DNA of 53,959 nucleotides from Pseudobdellovibrionaceae bacterium (lineage in GTDB: Bacteria > Bdellovibrionota > Bdellovibrionia > Bdellovibrionales > Bdellovibrionaceae): the NCBI GenBank assembly GCA_016785955.1, contig JAEUWH010000029.1, positions 1-53,959 of the forward strand, in the 5' to 3' direction. The position numbers were made by a program, and so were the translations under genes. Shown piece by piece: positions 42,237 to 51,093 of the stretch; the first letter of the stretch is position 1, and each line of letters opens with the position of its first letter. Below the pieces are notes generated by a model, which searched no databases, was not told the origin of the DNA, and saw nothing but the letters and a program-made list of their open reading frames with translations.

Positions 42237-43922
42237 ATGTCTATTTATTTAGTCCTGTTGGTTTTTATTGGGCTATTATCTTGTCCCTCGGGAAATGCCC
42301 AGGACAATGAAAAGATTTTGCGGATCGGCATTGGTCAAGAATTTGATTCGTTGAACCCTCTAGGTACGGCGATGCTGTCTGCAATGTATACATACAACTT
42401 GGTTGCGCGTAATTTTGTTAGCCTGGATCATGATATGAAGTGGCACCCTCAATTGGTGGAAAAGATTCCGTCATTTGAAAATAAACTTGCGGAAATTAAA
42501 ATGGTTGGTGGTGCTAAGAAATTGATTTCTATTTGGCCTATTCGTAAGAATGCGAAATGGGGCGATGGTCAGGATCTTACCTGCGAGGATGTGAAGTTTA
42601 CTTGGATAGTAGCCCAATCGAATTTTGTAACCGTGGTCAATCGAGACTCGTACTGGGATATCGAAGCGGTGAGCTGTGATCCTCAGAAACCCAAACGTGT
42701 GGAGTTGGTGCATAAGAATATAAAATGGGATTTTTCACGACTGTACCAATTTTATATTTTACCTAAGCATTTAGAGGAACCTGTTTTCAAGAAATTTGGT
42801 TCCAAGAAAGAAGGCATGGATCGAAACAGTCATTATGTGAAAGATCCCATAAACCCAGGTTTGTATAGCGGTCCTTACCTGATGGCTGAAGTGAAACTGG
42901 GCAGCCATATCTTGCTTAAGAGAAATCCATTTTTTTTTGGTAAGAAACCATATTTTGATAAAATATTAGTTCAGGTTATTGCGGACACGGCCGCATTAGA
43001 AGCAAGTATTCTGTCCAAACAGATTGATATGATCTCTACGATTGGTTTAAATATGGATCAAGCGCTGGCACTGGAAAAACGAATTGTAAAAGAAAATCTT
43101 CCATTCGAAGTTCGCTATGTCTCGGGATTTACCTATGAGCATATGGAGCTTAAAATGGAGAATCCAATTTTATCGAGTAAAAAAATTCGTAAGGCCTTGG
43201 TGATGGCCATTGATCGAAAAAAAATGGCAGAAGCGTTGTTCGAAGGAAAGCAGATGGTAGCGCCACATTTTTTGTCACCGCGTGATCCTTGGTTTGCAAA
43301 ATTGCCGAGTCAATTAAAACAACCGCTGGGATATTCAAAAAAAGGGGCCGAGAAATTGTTGGAAGAAGAAGGGTGGGTGTTGAGCGAGGATGGCTATCGA
43401 TACAAAGGCGGTAAAAAACTTTCTGTTGTGTACTCGACAACAGCGGCGAATCGTTTGCGAGAGAACGTACAAACCTATATTGCTGATCAGTGGAAAAAAG
43501 TAGGTATTGATACTGTCGTAAAAAATATGCCGGCCCGAACATTTTTTTCAGAATTTTTGACTCATCGTAAATATGAAGGCACGGCGATGTTCTCGTGGAC
43601 GTTCTTGCCTCAGTGGACGCCTTTGAAATTTTATTCTTCCAAATCTATTCCAAAAGAATCTAATGGCTGGGCGGGGCGAAACTATCCCGGGTTGGACAAC
43701 AGACGAATGGACGAATTGCTGGAGCAGCTCGAGCTAGAGATGATCGAATCCAAGCGACAGAAAATAATCAATGAAGTTGTCGAAATATACACATCGGAAC
43801 ATCCTACGATTCCATTGTACTATCGTGTAGATGTTTCCGTGGTGCCTAAAAAACTAAAAGGCTATTACATAAGTGGTAATCAGCAGCTGGAAACATTATT
43901 TGTCGAGAATTGGCATTACTGA
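42237..43922 (+). CDS. Peptide-type ABC transporter substrate-binding protein
   Basis: 561 residues from ATG 42237 (AAGGAT upstream), 22 bases after rpe. A longer frame starting inside rpe is rejected because this start gives a proper signal peptide (SIYLVLLVFIGLLSCPSGNA). The mature part follows SBP_bac_5 (OppA/DppA type): IGQEFDSLNPLGTAML, FTWIVAQSNFV, YSGPYLMAEVKLGSHILLKR. Binds oligopeptides or similar ligands in the periplasm. No permease genes nearby. The LLSC could also act as a lipobox. Confidence 0.9.
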   Translation: MSIYLVLLVFIGLLSCPSGNAQDNEKILRIGIGQEFDSLNPLGTAMLSAMYTYNLVARNFVSLDHDMKWHPQLVEKIPSFENKLAEIKMVGGAKKLISIWPIRKNAKWGDGQDLTCEDVKFTWIVAQSNFVTVVNRDSYWDIEAVSCDPQKPKRVELVHKNIKWDFSRLYQFYILPKHLEEPVFKKFGSKKEGMDRNSHYVKDPINPGLYSGPYLMAEVKLGSHILLKRNPFFFGKKPYFDKILVQVIADTAALEASILSKQIDMISTIGLNMDQALALEKRIVKENLPFEVRYVSGFTYEHMELKMENPILSSKKIRKALVMAIDRKKMAEALFEGKQMVAPHFLSPRDPWFAKLPSQLKQPLGYSKKGAEKLLEEEGWVLSEDGYRYKGGKKLSVVYSTTAANRLRENVQTYIADQWKKVGIDTVVKNMPARTFFSEFLTHRKYEGTAMFSWTFLPQWTPLKFYSSKSIPKESNGWAGRNYPGLDNRRMDELLEQLELEMIESKRQKIINEVVEIYTSEHPTIPLYYRVDVSVVPKKLKGYYISGNQQLETLFVENWHY

Positions 43923-43975
43923 CACGCATGAGTCGTGCATGTTATGCGTATCTAAACCTTGAGGCGTATAACTAA

Positions 43976-44002
43976 TGTCATTACCAACCTATCTAGGTCG
44001 AT
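43976..44002. repeat. Dispersed 27-bp intergenic repeat, copy B
   Basis: Identical to 22591-22617 over 27 bases. It begins directly after (3' of) the minus-strand stop at 44003 and lies between convergent genes, like copy A. Confidence 0.8.
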
Positions 44003-44626
44003 TTAGGGATGCCAAATATATAAAATCGAGCCTGCGCGAATTTTGTTAATGAGTGCTTTGGCGTGTTTGATTTCGACGGCTGGGCAGCCAAAGCTGCGGC
44101 CGATCTTGTTTTGTGTCGTGGCTATTTTAGGACTTACATAGTCTGCACCATGAATCACGATGGCTCGCGCGTAGGCATTTGAATTTGAAGCCTCGAGTCC
44201 TTTGAGTCGTAGACTCAATCCATTTTCCCCATAGTATGTATTTTCTGTCAGGTAAAAACCCAGCGACGTTGCATTGGAGTTGGGCGTGTTGGAAAATTTT
44301 TCGGCGTAGCCATCGTGGTTAGTGTCAGAACCGCGCCCATGAGCTACCAGATAGCTTTCGACATTTCCTGTAGGCATATGAATCAGAAATAGGCGAGGTT
44401 GTGATGAAATGCGAGAGGCATCAAAAATACTAATGTATTCTTTGTTGGGAATTTGGTTCTTATACAATTCGAAATAGGCTAAAGCCTTTTTTTTGGCCAT
44501 TGCTGGAATTTTGTCATGTCGATCGATCGCCTCATAGTTGCTGAGATCGATGGTTTCGAACCAGGTACGGGCGTGCGCCGTGAACCACAATAAGGTACAC
44601 ATTGTAAACACTAGGATAGAAGGCAT
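44003..44626 (-). CDS. L,D-transpeptidase-like secreted protein (YkuD_2 family)
   Basis: 207 residues. Signal peptide up to AHA. The catalytic region HGADYVSP then GRSFGCPAVEIKHA has the histidine and cysteine of the murein L,D-transpeptidase family (PF13645). Earlier motifs LFLIHMPTGNVESYLVAHGRG and GFYLTENTYYG fit. Should act on peptidoglycan in the periplasm. The Shine-Dalgarno is weak. Confidence 0.88.
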   Translation of the reverse strand: MPSILVFTMCTLLWFTAHARTWFETIDLSNYEAIDRHDKIPAMAKKKALAYFELYKNQIPNKEYISIFDASRISSQPRLFLIHMPTGNVESYLVAHGRGSDTNHDGYAEKFSNTPNSNATSLGFYLTENTYYGENGLSLRLKGLEASNSNAYARAIVIHGADYVSPKIATTQNKIGRSFGCPAVEIKHAKALINKIRAGSILYIWHP

Positions 44627-44849
44627 TCTTTTATGTTAGGACAGAAAAACGGGCGCAAGAATCAGTTTTCAATAGTACGGCTGTGACGGAAAATAGATTG
44701 AATTTGAGGTTTTTTTGAACTATCAAACTAGATCAAAATCGAGTTGATGCTCCATCTTAAAACTGACCATCATCTCGACCAACGTCTTAAAGCGCGTGTG
44801 AAGAGGGCATGATGTTCACATCACGGCTTTGTAGGAAATCGGAGTAGTC

Positions 44850-46379
44850 ATGATTATCGACGGTCAATCTATCACAGTTGAAAATTTGTTCCTGGCGGCC
44901 ACAGATTTTAAAACCAAGTTTGAATTAGATCCCAAAGCGCGAAGAAAAATGGAAGCCTCTCGTGAGTACATCGAAGGGAAACTTCGCAATGGCGATGTTA
45001 TGTACGGAGTCAATACCGGTTTTGGTGCCTTTTCTAGTGTGCGAATTTCTGACTCGGAAATCGAGACATTGCAAAAAAATCTGATCCGTTCGCATTCCGC
45101 AGGGGTGGGTGATTTTTTTTCGAAATGGCATTCACGGGCGATGATGATTTTGCGCGCAAACGCATTGGCTACAGGTCACAGCGGTGTTCGCAGTGTTTTG
45201 GTCGATAAAATTATCGAATTTCTAAACAACGATATCGTTCCCTGCATCCCTTCACAAGGGTCTGTTGGGGCCAGTGGTGATCTGGCGCCCCTGTCGCATT
45301 TAGCCTTGTCTTTGATAGGCGAAGGCCTGGCATGGAAAAATGATCACGTGGTGCCTGTGACGGACGTGTTGGCACAAAAGAAAATCAAGCCGCTTGAGCT
45401 GAAAGCGAAAGAGGGCTTGTCGTTGATTAATGGGTGCCAGGTGATGACTGCTATTGGTATGCTGACATTGCATCAAGTGGGAGACCTTTTAAAAATCGCC
45501 GATGTATCTGGGGCATTGTCCTTAGAGGCACTGAAAGGTTCGCGCAAAGCGTTTGATCCGTTGATTTCGGCGACGCGCGCGCATGCGGGAGAGGCCAAAA
45601 CGGCTCGCAATCTCAATCGGTTGTTGACTCAAACCAGTCCTATTGGTGAAAGTCACCTGAATTGTGGACGCGTGCAAGACGCCTATTCATTGCGATGTAT
45701 GCCTGCCGTGCATGGTGCGGTTAAAGATACCTATCAATTTGTGAAGAAAGTTCTAGAAACAGAAGCCAATTCATCTACGGACAACCCGTTGGTCTTTCCC
45801 GAAGAGGGAAAAATCCTTTCGTGCGGAAATTTTCATGGCATGCCGGTGGCGTTCAGCCAAGACTATGTGGGCATCGCGCTGTCCAGCTTGGCCTCTATCA
45901 GCGAGTGTCGAATTGCAAAACTCATTAACCCGGCGATGTCCGACTTGCCAGCGTTTTTGATCAAAGACGGTGGCTTGCAATCGGGTCATATGATCGTACA
46001 GGTGGCGGCCGCCTCGTTAGTCAGTGAAAACAAAGTTCTGGCTCACCCGGCCAGCGTGGATACGATTCCGACCTCGGCAGATAAGGAAGATCACGTCTCG
46101 ATGGGGACCATCGCGGCACGTAAAGGCACACAAATTCTGCGTAATGCGCAAAATGTATTTGCCATGGAATTGTTATCAGCGACTCAAGGTTTGGATCTGT
46201 TGGCGCCACTGCAAACGTCGGAGCCTCTTGAAGCCATCAAAGGCTTTATTCGCGAGACGGTCCCTTATGCGGAAAAAGATCGTGTGTTTTCATACGACAT
46301 CAATCGTATTTTTGAAATGATTCAATCTCGTCAGCTTGTCACATTTATCGAATATGAAGTTGGGGAACTCGAAATATAA
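44850..46379 (+). CDS. hutH: Histidine ammonia-lyase
   Basis: 509 residues, normal length. [14 protein letters not shown] places the self-cyclising Ala-Ser-Gly (MIO cofactor) at 141-143, as in Pseudomonas Hut[11 protein letters not shown] is the inner tyrosine loop. Deaminates histidine to urocanate. Followed by hutU after 49 bases; hutI and hutG are not in this window. Confidence 0.96.
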   Translation: MIIDGQSITVENLFLAATDFKTKFELDPKARRKMEASREYIEGKLRNGDVMYGVNTGFGAFSSVRISDSEIETLQKNLIRSHSAGVGDFFSKWHSRAMMILRANALATGHSGVRSVLVDKIIEFLNNDIVPCIPSQGSVGASGDLAPLSHLALSLIGEGLAWKNDHVVPVTDVLAQKKIKPLELKAKEGLSLINGCQVMTAIGMLTLHQVGDLLKIADVSGALSLEALKGSRKAFDPLISATRAHAGEAKTARNLNRLLTQTSPIGESHLNCGRVQDAYSLRCMPAVHGAVKDTYQFVKKVLETEANSSTDNPLVFPEEGKILSCGNFHGMPVAFSQDYVGIALSSLASISECRIAKLINPAMSDLPAFLIKDGGLQSGHMIVQVAAASLVSENKVLAHPASVDTIPTSADKEDHVSMGTIAARKGTQILRNAQNVFAMELLSATQGLDLLAPLQTSEPLEAIKGFIRETVPYAEKDRVFSYDINRIFEMIQSRQLVTFIEYEVGELEI

Positions 46380-46428
46380 TTTATCAGCTCGCCCGTCGGG
46401 GCGACCAAGTGAAAAGGGGAGCGTCCTT

Positions 46429-48087
46429 ATGGTCAAACAAGGAAAACGTGTGGTGAAAGCGCCAACAGGAACACAATTGCACTGCAAAGGCTGGTTGCAA
46501 GAGGCGGCCTATCGCATGATTCAAAATAATTTGGATCCCAGTGTGGCAGAGCGACCCGAGGATTTGATTGTCTATGGAGGCATTGGCAAAGCGGCCCGTA
46601 ACTGGGAAAGTTTTGATAAAATTTTAGAGGCTCTGACAAAGTTGGAAAACGACGAGACCTTGATTGTGCAGTCGGGAAAACCGATCGGTATCGTGCGCAC
46701 ACACAAGGATGCGCCACGCGTGTTGTTGGCAAACTCTAATCTGGTGCCTAATTGGGCCACCTGGGAACATTTTCACGAACTGGATAAAAAAGGTTTGATG
46801 ATGTTTGGTCAGATGACGGCGGGAAGTTGGATCTACATTGGAACGCAAGGGATTGTTCAAGGAACGTACGAAACATTTGTCGAAGCCGGTCGTCAGCATT
46901 TTGGGGGTGATCTGTCGGGCAAAGTGATTTTGACGGCGGGCCTAGGTGGTATGGGTGGGGCTCAGCCATTGGCCGGCGTGTTTGCTGGTGCGATCGTCTT
47001 GGCGGTCGAAGTGGATCCGACACGTATACAAAAACGATTAGATACAAAATACGTCGATGAAGTGGCGACAGATCTGGATGATGCCTTAGCGCGAGTAAAA
47101 AAATATCAGGGGACGAAAGAGGCTAAATCGATTGCATTGTGCGGGAACATGGCGACGGTGATTCATCAATTACTGGATCGCAATTTCAAGCCTGATTTGC
47201 TGACGGATCAGACGTCGGCACACGATCCTTTGATTGGGTATATTCCCGAGGGGTTGTCGTTGAATGAAGCCGATGAACTCCGTCAGAAAAATCAAAAACA
47301 TTATCTCGAGCGGGCCTATCAGTCGATGGCCAAGCATGTTCGTGGGATGTTGGAATACCAAAAACGTGGTGTGATCACGTTCGATTATGGAAATAATATT
47401 CGCGCCCGTGCTCAAGAGGCCGGTGTCACAAATGCATTTGATTTTCCCGGTTTTGTTCCCGCTTTTATCCGGCCACTTTTTTGTAAGGGCAGCGGTCCGT
47501 TCCGCTGGGTAGCGCTTTCTGGCGATCCCCAGGATATCAAGGTCACGGACGAAGCGATTAAAAAACTATTTCCGCATAAAAAACATTTATTGCGCTGGCT
47601 AGAGATGGCGCAAGAAAGAATTGCGTTTCAAGGTTTACCTGCACGAATTTGTTGGCTCGAATATGGCGAGCGCGTACAGGCGGGTTTGTTACTGAATCAA
47701 CTGGTGAAAGACGGCAAAGTCAAAGCCCCGATTGTTATTGGTCGTGATCATCTGGACTGTGGAAGTGTGGCGTCTCCGAATCGGGAAACGGAAGCCATGA
47801 AAGATGGCAGCGATGCGGTCTCTGATTGGCCACTGTTGAATGCGATGGGAAATGTTGCGTGTGGCAGCACGTGGGTCAGTTTGCATCATGGTGGTGGTGT
47901 GGGCATGGGATTCTCGCAGCATTCGGGACAGGTGATCGTGGCCGATGGAACGGATGAGGCGGCGGCCCGCTTAGAACGAGTGCTTACATTTGACCCGGCC
48001 ATGGGCGTGTTTCGTCATGTGGATGCTGGTTATGAGGACGCAAAAGTCGTTGCGAGAGAACGCGGAGTTAAAAGCCTATGGGTTTAG
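46429..48087 (+). CDS. hutU: Urocanate hydratase
   Basis: 552 residues from ATG 46429 (GGGGAG upstream); a longer frame starting inside hutH is rejected. [20 protein letters not shown], then [14 protein letters not shown] (NAD-binding), and [20 protein letters not shown] are diagnostic. Adds water to urocanate in histidine degradation. In one transcript with hutH. Confidence 0.96.
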   Translation: MVKQGKRVVKAPTGTQLHCKGWLQEAAYRMIQNNLDPSVAERPEDLIVYGGIGKAARNWESFDKILEALTKLENDETLIVQSGKPIGIVRTHKDAPRVLLANSNLVPNWATWEHFHELDKKGLMMFGQMTAGSWIYIGTQGIVQGTYETFVEAGRQHFGGDLSGKVILTAGLGGMGGAQPLAGVFAGAIVLAVEVDPTRIQKRLDTKYVDEVATDLDDALARVKKYQGTKEAKSIALCGNMATVIHQLLDRNFKPDLLTDQTSAHDPLIGYIPEGLSLNEADELRQKNQKHYLERAYQSMAKHVRGMLEYQKRGVITFDYGNNIRARAQEAGVTNAFDFPGFVPAFIRPLFCKGSGPFRWVALSGDPQDIKVTDEAIKKLFPHKKHLLRWLEMAQERIAFQGLPARICWLEYGERVQAGLLLNQLVKDGKVKAPIVIGRDHLDCGSVASPNRETEAMKDGSDAVSDWPLLNAMGNVACGSTWVSLHHGGGVGMGFSQHSGQVIVADGTDEAAARLERVLTFDPAMGVFRHVDAGYEDAKVVARERGVKSLWV

Positions 48088-48166
48088 TATTAAAATTATT
48101 TGGTGTTTGTACTTTGGTGTTCATGTGATGGCGAGCGATCGGACCGACGATATTTTTAACGCTCTG

Positions 48167-48230
48167 AACGCTGGACTCAAAATCTGCTGCTCTCACGGGC
48201 GTGGGGGCTCAAGTCCCTCTACCCGCACCA
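48167..48230 (+). pseudogene. Degenerate 3' half of tRNA-Leu(CAA)
   Basis: ACGCTGGACTCAAAATC, a variable arm and GTGGGGGCTCAAGTCCCTC then ACCCGCACCA match the 3' half of a tRNA-Leu. The 5' half with GCGGGT is missing, the anticodon stem does not pair, and T54 of the T-loop is C. It marks the edge of a foreign segment. Confidence 0.7.
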
Positions 48231-48239
48231 AATTTTTAA

Positions 48240-48371
48240 AAGACCTATTCAAACTATGAAGACCAACCCGAAAAGGTTATCAACATCTATAAAAATCTTG
48301 ATGATGAGGAAGATGACTTTTTCAAAAAATCATCTTTAAGAAACGGGGCTAAGAAATTGGCCCCATTTTGA
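48240..48371 (+). pseudogene. C-terminal gene fragment
   Basis: An open frame without start, reading YSNYEDQPEKVINIYKNLD then DEEDDFFKKSSLRNGAKKLA and a stop at 48371. Charged, protein-like composition. It begins 10 bases after the tRNA-Leu remnant. Family unknown; a leftover of the inserted element. Confidence 0.4.
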
Positions 48372-48372
48372 C

Positions 48373-48684
48373 TTAACTGACTTTCTTAGGTTTCACAGAA
48401 ATATCAAGCCCCAAAACATCTAACATTTTTGTAAGGCTCTCAAGCGTTGGGTTCCCATCTTCTGATAGCGTCTTGTAAAGTGTTTCACGGTTTAGGTTTG
48501 TTTCTTCTGCGAAGTTTTTAAATCCACGAGCCTCTGCCACATGGCGAAGGGCTACTAATATGGCTTTAGAAAACCCTTGGTTATCTTCAATCGTAGTTTG
48601 AACATACTCCGCTTGGGCTTTGTCATCACCTTTTAATGATTCAACAACCCACTCATCATAAGAACGACTTGCTTTTTCATTCAT
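48373..48684 (-). CDS. Xre/HigA-type addiction module antidote
   Basis: 103 residues from ATG 48684 (AGGAG upstream). SYDEWVVESLKGDDKAQAEY at the start and the HTH ARGFKNFAEETNLNRETLYK followed by SEDGNPTLESLTKMLDVLG are typical of the antidote family paired with Gp49-like toxins. Binds DNA and neutralises its toxin. Here the toxin gene is truncated, so it is an orphan antitoxin. Confidence 0.88.
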   Translation of the reverse strand: MNEKASRSYDEWVVESLKGDDKAQAEYVQTTIEDNQGFSKAILVALRHVAEARGFKNFAEETNLNRETLYKTLSEDGNPTLESLTKMLDVLGLDISVKPKKVS

Positions 48685-48850
48685 GGTTTTTACTCCTGTA
48701 ATCAGCAAGATTTCCAACACTCACACCCGCAAGGCGGGCTTGAACCCTTCTAACCGTTGATGGGTCTCTTAGGTCTTTGACCCATTCTTCAAAGGGTCTT
48801 TTACCATTTTCTGTTTCATAGATGCGAATACGTCGAGGTTTAACTTCCAC
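48677..48850 (-). pseudogene. Truncated RelE/HigB-type (Gp49-like) toxin gene
   Basis: GTG 48850 opens a 57-codon frame: VEVKPRRIRIYETENGKRPF, then EEWVKDLRDP and RVQARLAGVSVGNLADY, the N-terminal half of the addiction-module killer family. The expected C-terminal half (the catalytic GYR..F and GGDKSTQ region) is missing; the frame ends RSKNHE inside the antidote start. An internal deletion has inactivated it. Confidence 0.7.
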
Positions 48851-48936
48851 ATTTTAGAATGTAGCATATAAACTACAGATAAATCCACAGTTTTCTTTAG
48901 GGCGATTTTACGAGGCTTTAAGGACAAAAATAAACC

Positions 48937-48959
48937 CCCTTACAGGCATCTGTAGGGGG
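48937..48959. repeat. Imperfect palindrome related to the bracket palindrome
   Basis: CCTTACAGGCATCTGTAGG, within runs of C and G, differs from the bracket core CCTTACAGACGTCTGTAAGG at a few positions. It lies between the toxin relic and another gene fragment. Confidence 0.5.
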
Positions 48960-48974
48960 GGCAAAGGGGGGCAA

Positions 48975-49094
48975 CTAAGCGACCTTTTTACGGTGAGAAT
49001 ACCAAAAAGAAATATCAATGATGACGGACTCAAGGTCTTTATCCAATTCATCACCATCACCCACTTGAGCCATCACTTTATCAAAAGTGGCTAA
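48975..49094 (-). pseudogene. Short C-terminal gene fragment
   Basis: Open minus-strand frame LATFDKVMAQVGDGDELDKD then LESVIIDISFWYSHRKKVA and a stop. Starts ATG or GTG near 49073 are present but without ribosome site. Probably a remnant of an element gene; family unknown. Confidence 0.4.
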
Positions 49095-49164
49095 CTATTA
49101 AGGACTATTCTTCTTGAAATGACCACGGTATAGTGGTATATTGGTAGTTATCAGGAGGTGTTTT

Positions 49165-49434
49165 ATGGGTGCCCGTAGAACATTTAAAGGCCAAGTTCAT
49201 GTCCGTCTCTCACCAGAGGCACACGAAGATGTGGCCAAGGAAGCTTTTGAAAAAGGAACTTCCATCAGTGGCATTGTCGCCCAATCTTTAATGATTAGAC
49301 GAGCATTGAGAAACATTGACCCCTGGAAGACCGTGGCTGAAATCCGTGAAGCTAACAAGAGCGTGGACCCTGAAGGCCTGGAAGCCGACATCACCAAGGC
49401 CCTCAAAGCCGTGAGAAAGAAAGCCCGTGCCTAA
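49165..49434 (+). CDS. RHH-type antitoxin (HicB-like C-terminus)
   Basis: 89 residues from ATG 49165 with AGGAGG upstream. GQVHVRLSPEAHEDVAKEAF followed by EKGTSISGIVAQSL is a ribbon-helix-helix DNA-binding unit; the C-terminal helices would cover the toxin. Overlaps the PIN gene by eight bases. Autorepression of the pair is expected. Confidence 0.85.
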   Translation: MGARRTFKGQVHVRLSPEAHEDVAKEAFEKGTSISGIVAQSLMIRRALRNIDPWKTVAEIREANKSVDPEGLEADITKALKAVRKKARA

Positions 49435-49858
49435 ACCGCTTCGCTTGGTGGTGGATACAAACATCATTGTGAGCGGACTTATCACCAAAGGCACACCACC
49501 AGCGAAAGTCTTGGACGCCGTTCACACAAAAAAAATCACTCTTCTCATCTCTGATGAAGTTCTTACCGAATATCTGCGGGTCTTGGAATATCCCCATATC
49601 CGTAAATATAAGAAAATCACGGACGAAGCTATTGGCCACCTCACCGCTCTTTTTATCAATGAAACCGAACGGGTGGAAGTTCTCACCGAAATAACGAAAA
49701 GTCCCGACCCTGACGACAACAAGTTTCTCTCTCTTGCTGTGGATGGACAAGCTGACTACCTTATCACGGGCGACAAAGCCGACCTACTTTCACTCAAAGA
49801 AATATCAGGAATTAAAATCATCACGGCAAAACAAGCCATGGAAAAACTCAAGCTCTAA
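49427..49858 (+). CDS. PIN-domain toxin (COG1569 family)
   Basis: 143 residues, GTG start overlapping the antitoxin end. Acidic residues in RLVVDTNIIVSGL, SDEVLTEYLRVL, SPDPDDNKFLSLA and YLITGDK form the PIN nuclease site. Family members are metal-dependent RNases neutralised by the RHH partner. Length is normal and no residue is missing. The frame continues open after the stop codon, see next entry. Confidence 0.9.
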   Translation: MPKPLRLVVDTNIIVSGLITKGTPPAKVLDAVHTKKITLLISDEVLTEYLRVLEYPHIRKYKKITDEAIGHLTALFINETERVEVLTEITKSPDPDDNKFLSLAVDGQADYLITGDKADLLSLKEISGIKIITAKQAMEKLKL

Positions 49859-50014
49859 AAAGAACAAAGTTTTAATAAGTGCCTTGAGCGTTGGTTTGAA
49901 TCCAATGATGAGGCCCCAAGGCTTTCAGAGGATGACTTCGCACTGTCCACCAAGAAGCGGGGCCGTGCATATCGCTGGACAAATTTAAAAGACTGTCTGG
50001 ACTATATCTGGTAA
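49859..50014 (+). pseudogene. C-terminal gene fragment after the PIN gene
   Basis: Directly after the PIN stop the same frame runs 51 codons: NKCLERWFESNDEAPRLSED, then STKKRGRAYRWTNLKDCLDY and IW before TAA. No start. Protein-like, basic and Trp-rich; probably the end of a gene from the inserted element. Confidence 0.4.
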
Positions 50015-50078
50015 TGACCCGCTCTGACTTTTTCTATTCCCTGAACTAACGCCACGTAATCGGCTCTCATTGTCTTTG

Positions 50079-50885
50079 TCAAAAGAAAAGCTGTAGGCCG
50101 GTCTTGATGCCGTTACGTTTGATATCTGTCCTGATCACTCCCTCAAGGTCCATTGCATTGGGGCTGGGGTTACTGTTTTTTTGGATCTCTTCAAACCAGT
50201 AACCAAAGATACGAATAAATTGAAAATCGATAAATACTCCGGCTTGTTGCTGGTACCCGGTAACGTCGCCAAAGTTAGCATCAGGGAACGGTTGAAATTG
50301 TCGGTAATAGCCATTCAGGCCGAAATAGCGGCTGAGATAGATTTGCAAAGACACTTGGGCGAATTGATTCCGAAGAATGCTTGCCGGAGTCAAACCCGAA
50401 AACGTGCGGGTGCGTTGTCCATAGTGCAAGGTTAACGAGCTGCTTTGGAGAGAATCCCCGAATAAACGAAAATTGAACAAACCATTGAGGTCGTTTTCAC
50501 GTTCGCTGTCGCGCTTTTCGTAGTCAAGCGTGAGGCCAAAAATTTTAGCGTAAGCCGAGACTTCGAGGGAGGGTACGGTGTACTCGTTGGTTCCGGAAGA
50601 GACAGTTTTCTTGTAATTGGTATGTGTCCCTAAAAGACTAAATTCAAAGGGCGAAGACGAGTTCATCGCCAGCCACATGTCCATCATTCGGTTACGATCT
50701 TTTTGCGCCAACCATTCGGCCAACGTCCATCGCGACCCTTCGCGTTTTTTAGCGCGCTCGGAAAGATTAAATGAGCCGCTACTTTGGGCATAACTTTGGA
50801 TCGAGACAATGCTCAGGGCAAGCAGCAGGCTCAGCGGCCATTGAGCTAATCTGGAATAAAAATTTTTTTTCTGTTTTTGTATCAT
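50079..50885 (-). CDS. Outer-membrane beta-barrel-like protein
   Basis: 268 residues from ATG 50885 (AGAGG upstream). Signal peptide ends SIQSYAQ. The mature protein shows alternating hydrophobic strands (FEFSLLGTHTNYKK, LEVSAYAKIFGLTLDYEKR, SSSLTLHYGQRTRTF) and ends in LQLFF, the terminal aromatic of BAM substrates. About eight to ten strands. Function unknown. A 14-bp tandem duplication (50918-50945) lies in its leader. Confidence 0.78.
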   Translation of the reverse strand: MIQKQKKNFYSRLAQWPLSLLLALSIVSIQSYAQSSGSFNLSERAKKREGSRWTLAEWLAQKDRNRMMDMWLAMNSSSPFEFSLLGTHTNYKKTVSSGTNEYTVPSLEVSAYAKIFGLTLDYEKRDSERENDLNGLFNFRLFGDSLQSSSLTLHYGQRTRTFSGLTPASILRNQFAQVSLQIYLSRYFGLNGYYRQFQPFPDANFGDVTGYQQQAGVFIDFQFIRIFGYWFEEIQKNSNPSPNAMDLEGVIRTDIKRNGIKTGLQLFF

Positions 50886-50917
50886 CACACCTCTTATATA
50901 TTTCGCTTCTAATCATT

Positions 50918-50945
50918 TTGATTTTATCATCTTGATTTTATCGCC
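50918..50945 (-). repeat. 14-bp tandem duplication in a gene leader
   Basis: TTGATTTTATCATC followed by TTGATTTTATCGCC, two near-identical units 33 bases upstream of the outer-membrane protein start. Confidence 0.5.
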
Positions 50946-51093
50946 TTGCCTTACGATCGCATCTCTTTATTTTATAGAGCATTTTCGGTATTAAGAAGAT
51001 GTTGCAAAATAACACCAGTTATTAAACAATAGGGGCGGGTATCAAAATTAAAACCTCTCGAAACTGATTCATTTTGATAAAACGGAGCGAACT

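Noticed and set aside
47990-48259. Plus-strand frame overlapping the end of hutU
   Set aside because: An alternative frame of hutU running into the tRNA-Leu remnant; no ribosome site.
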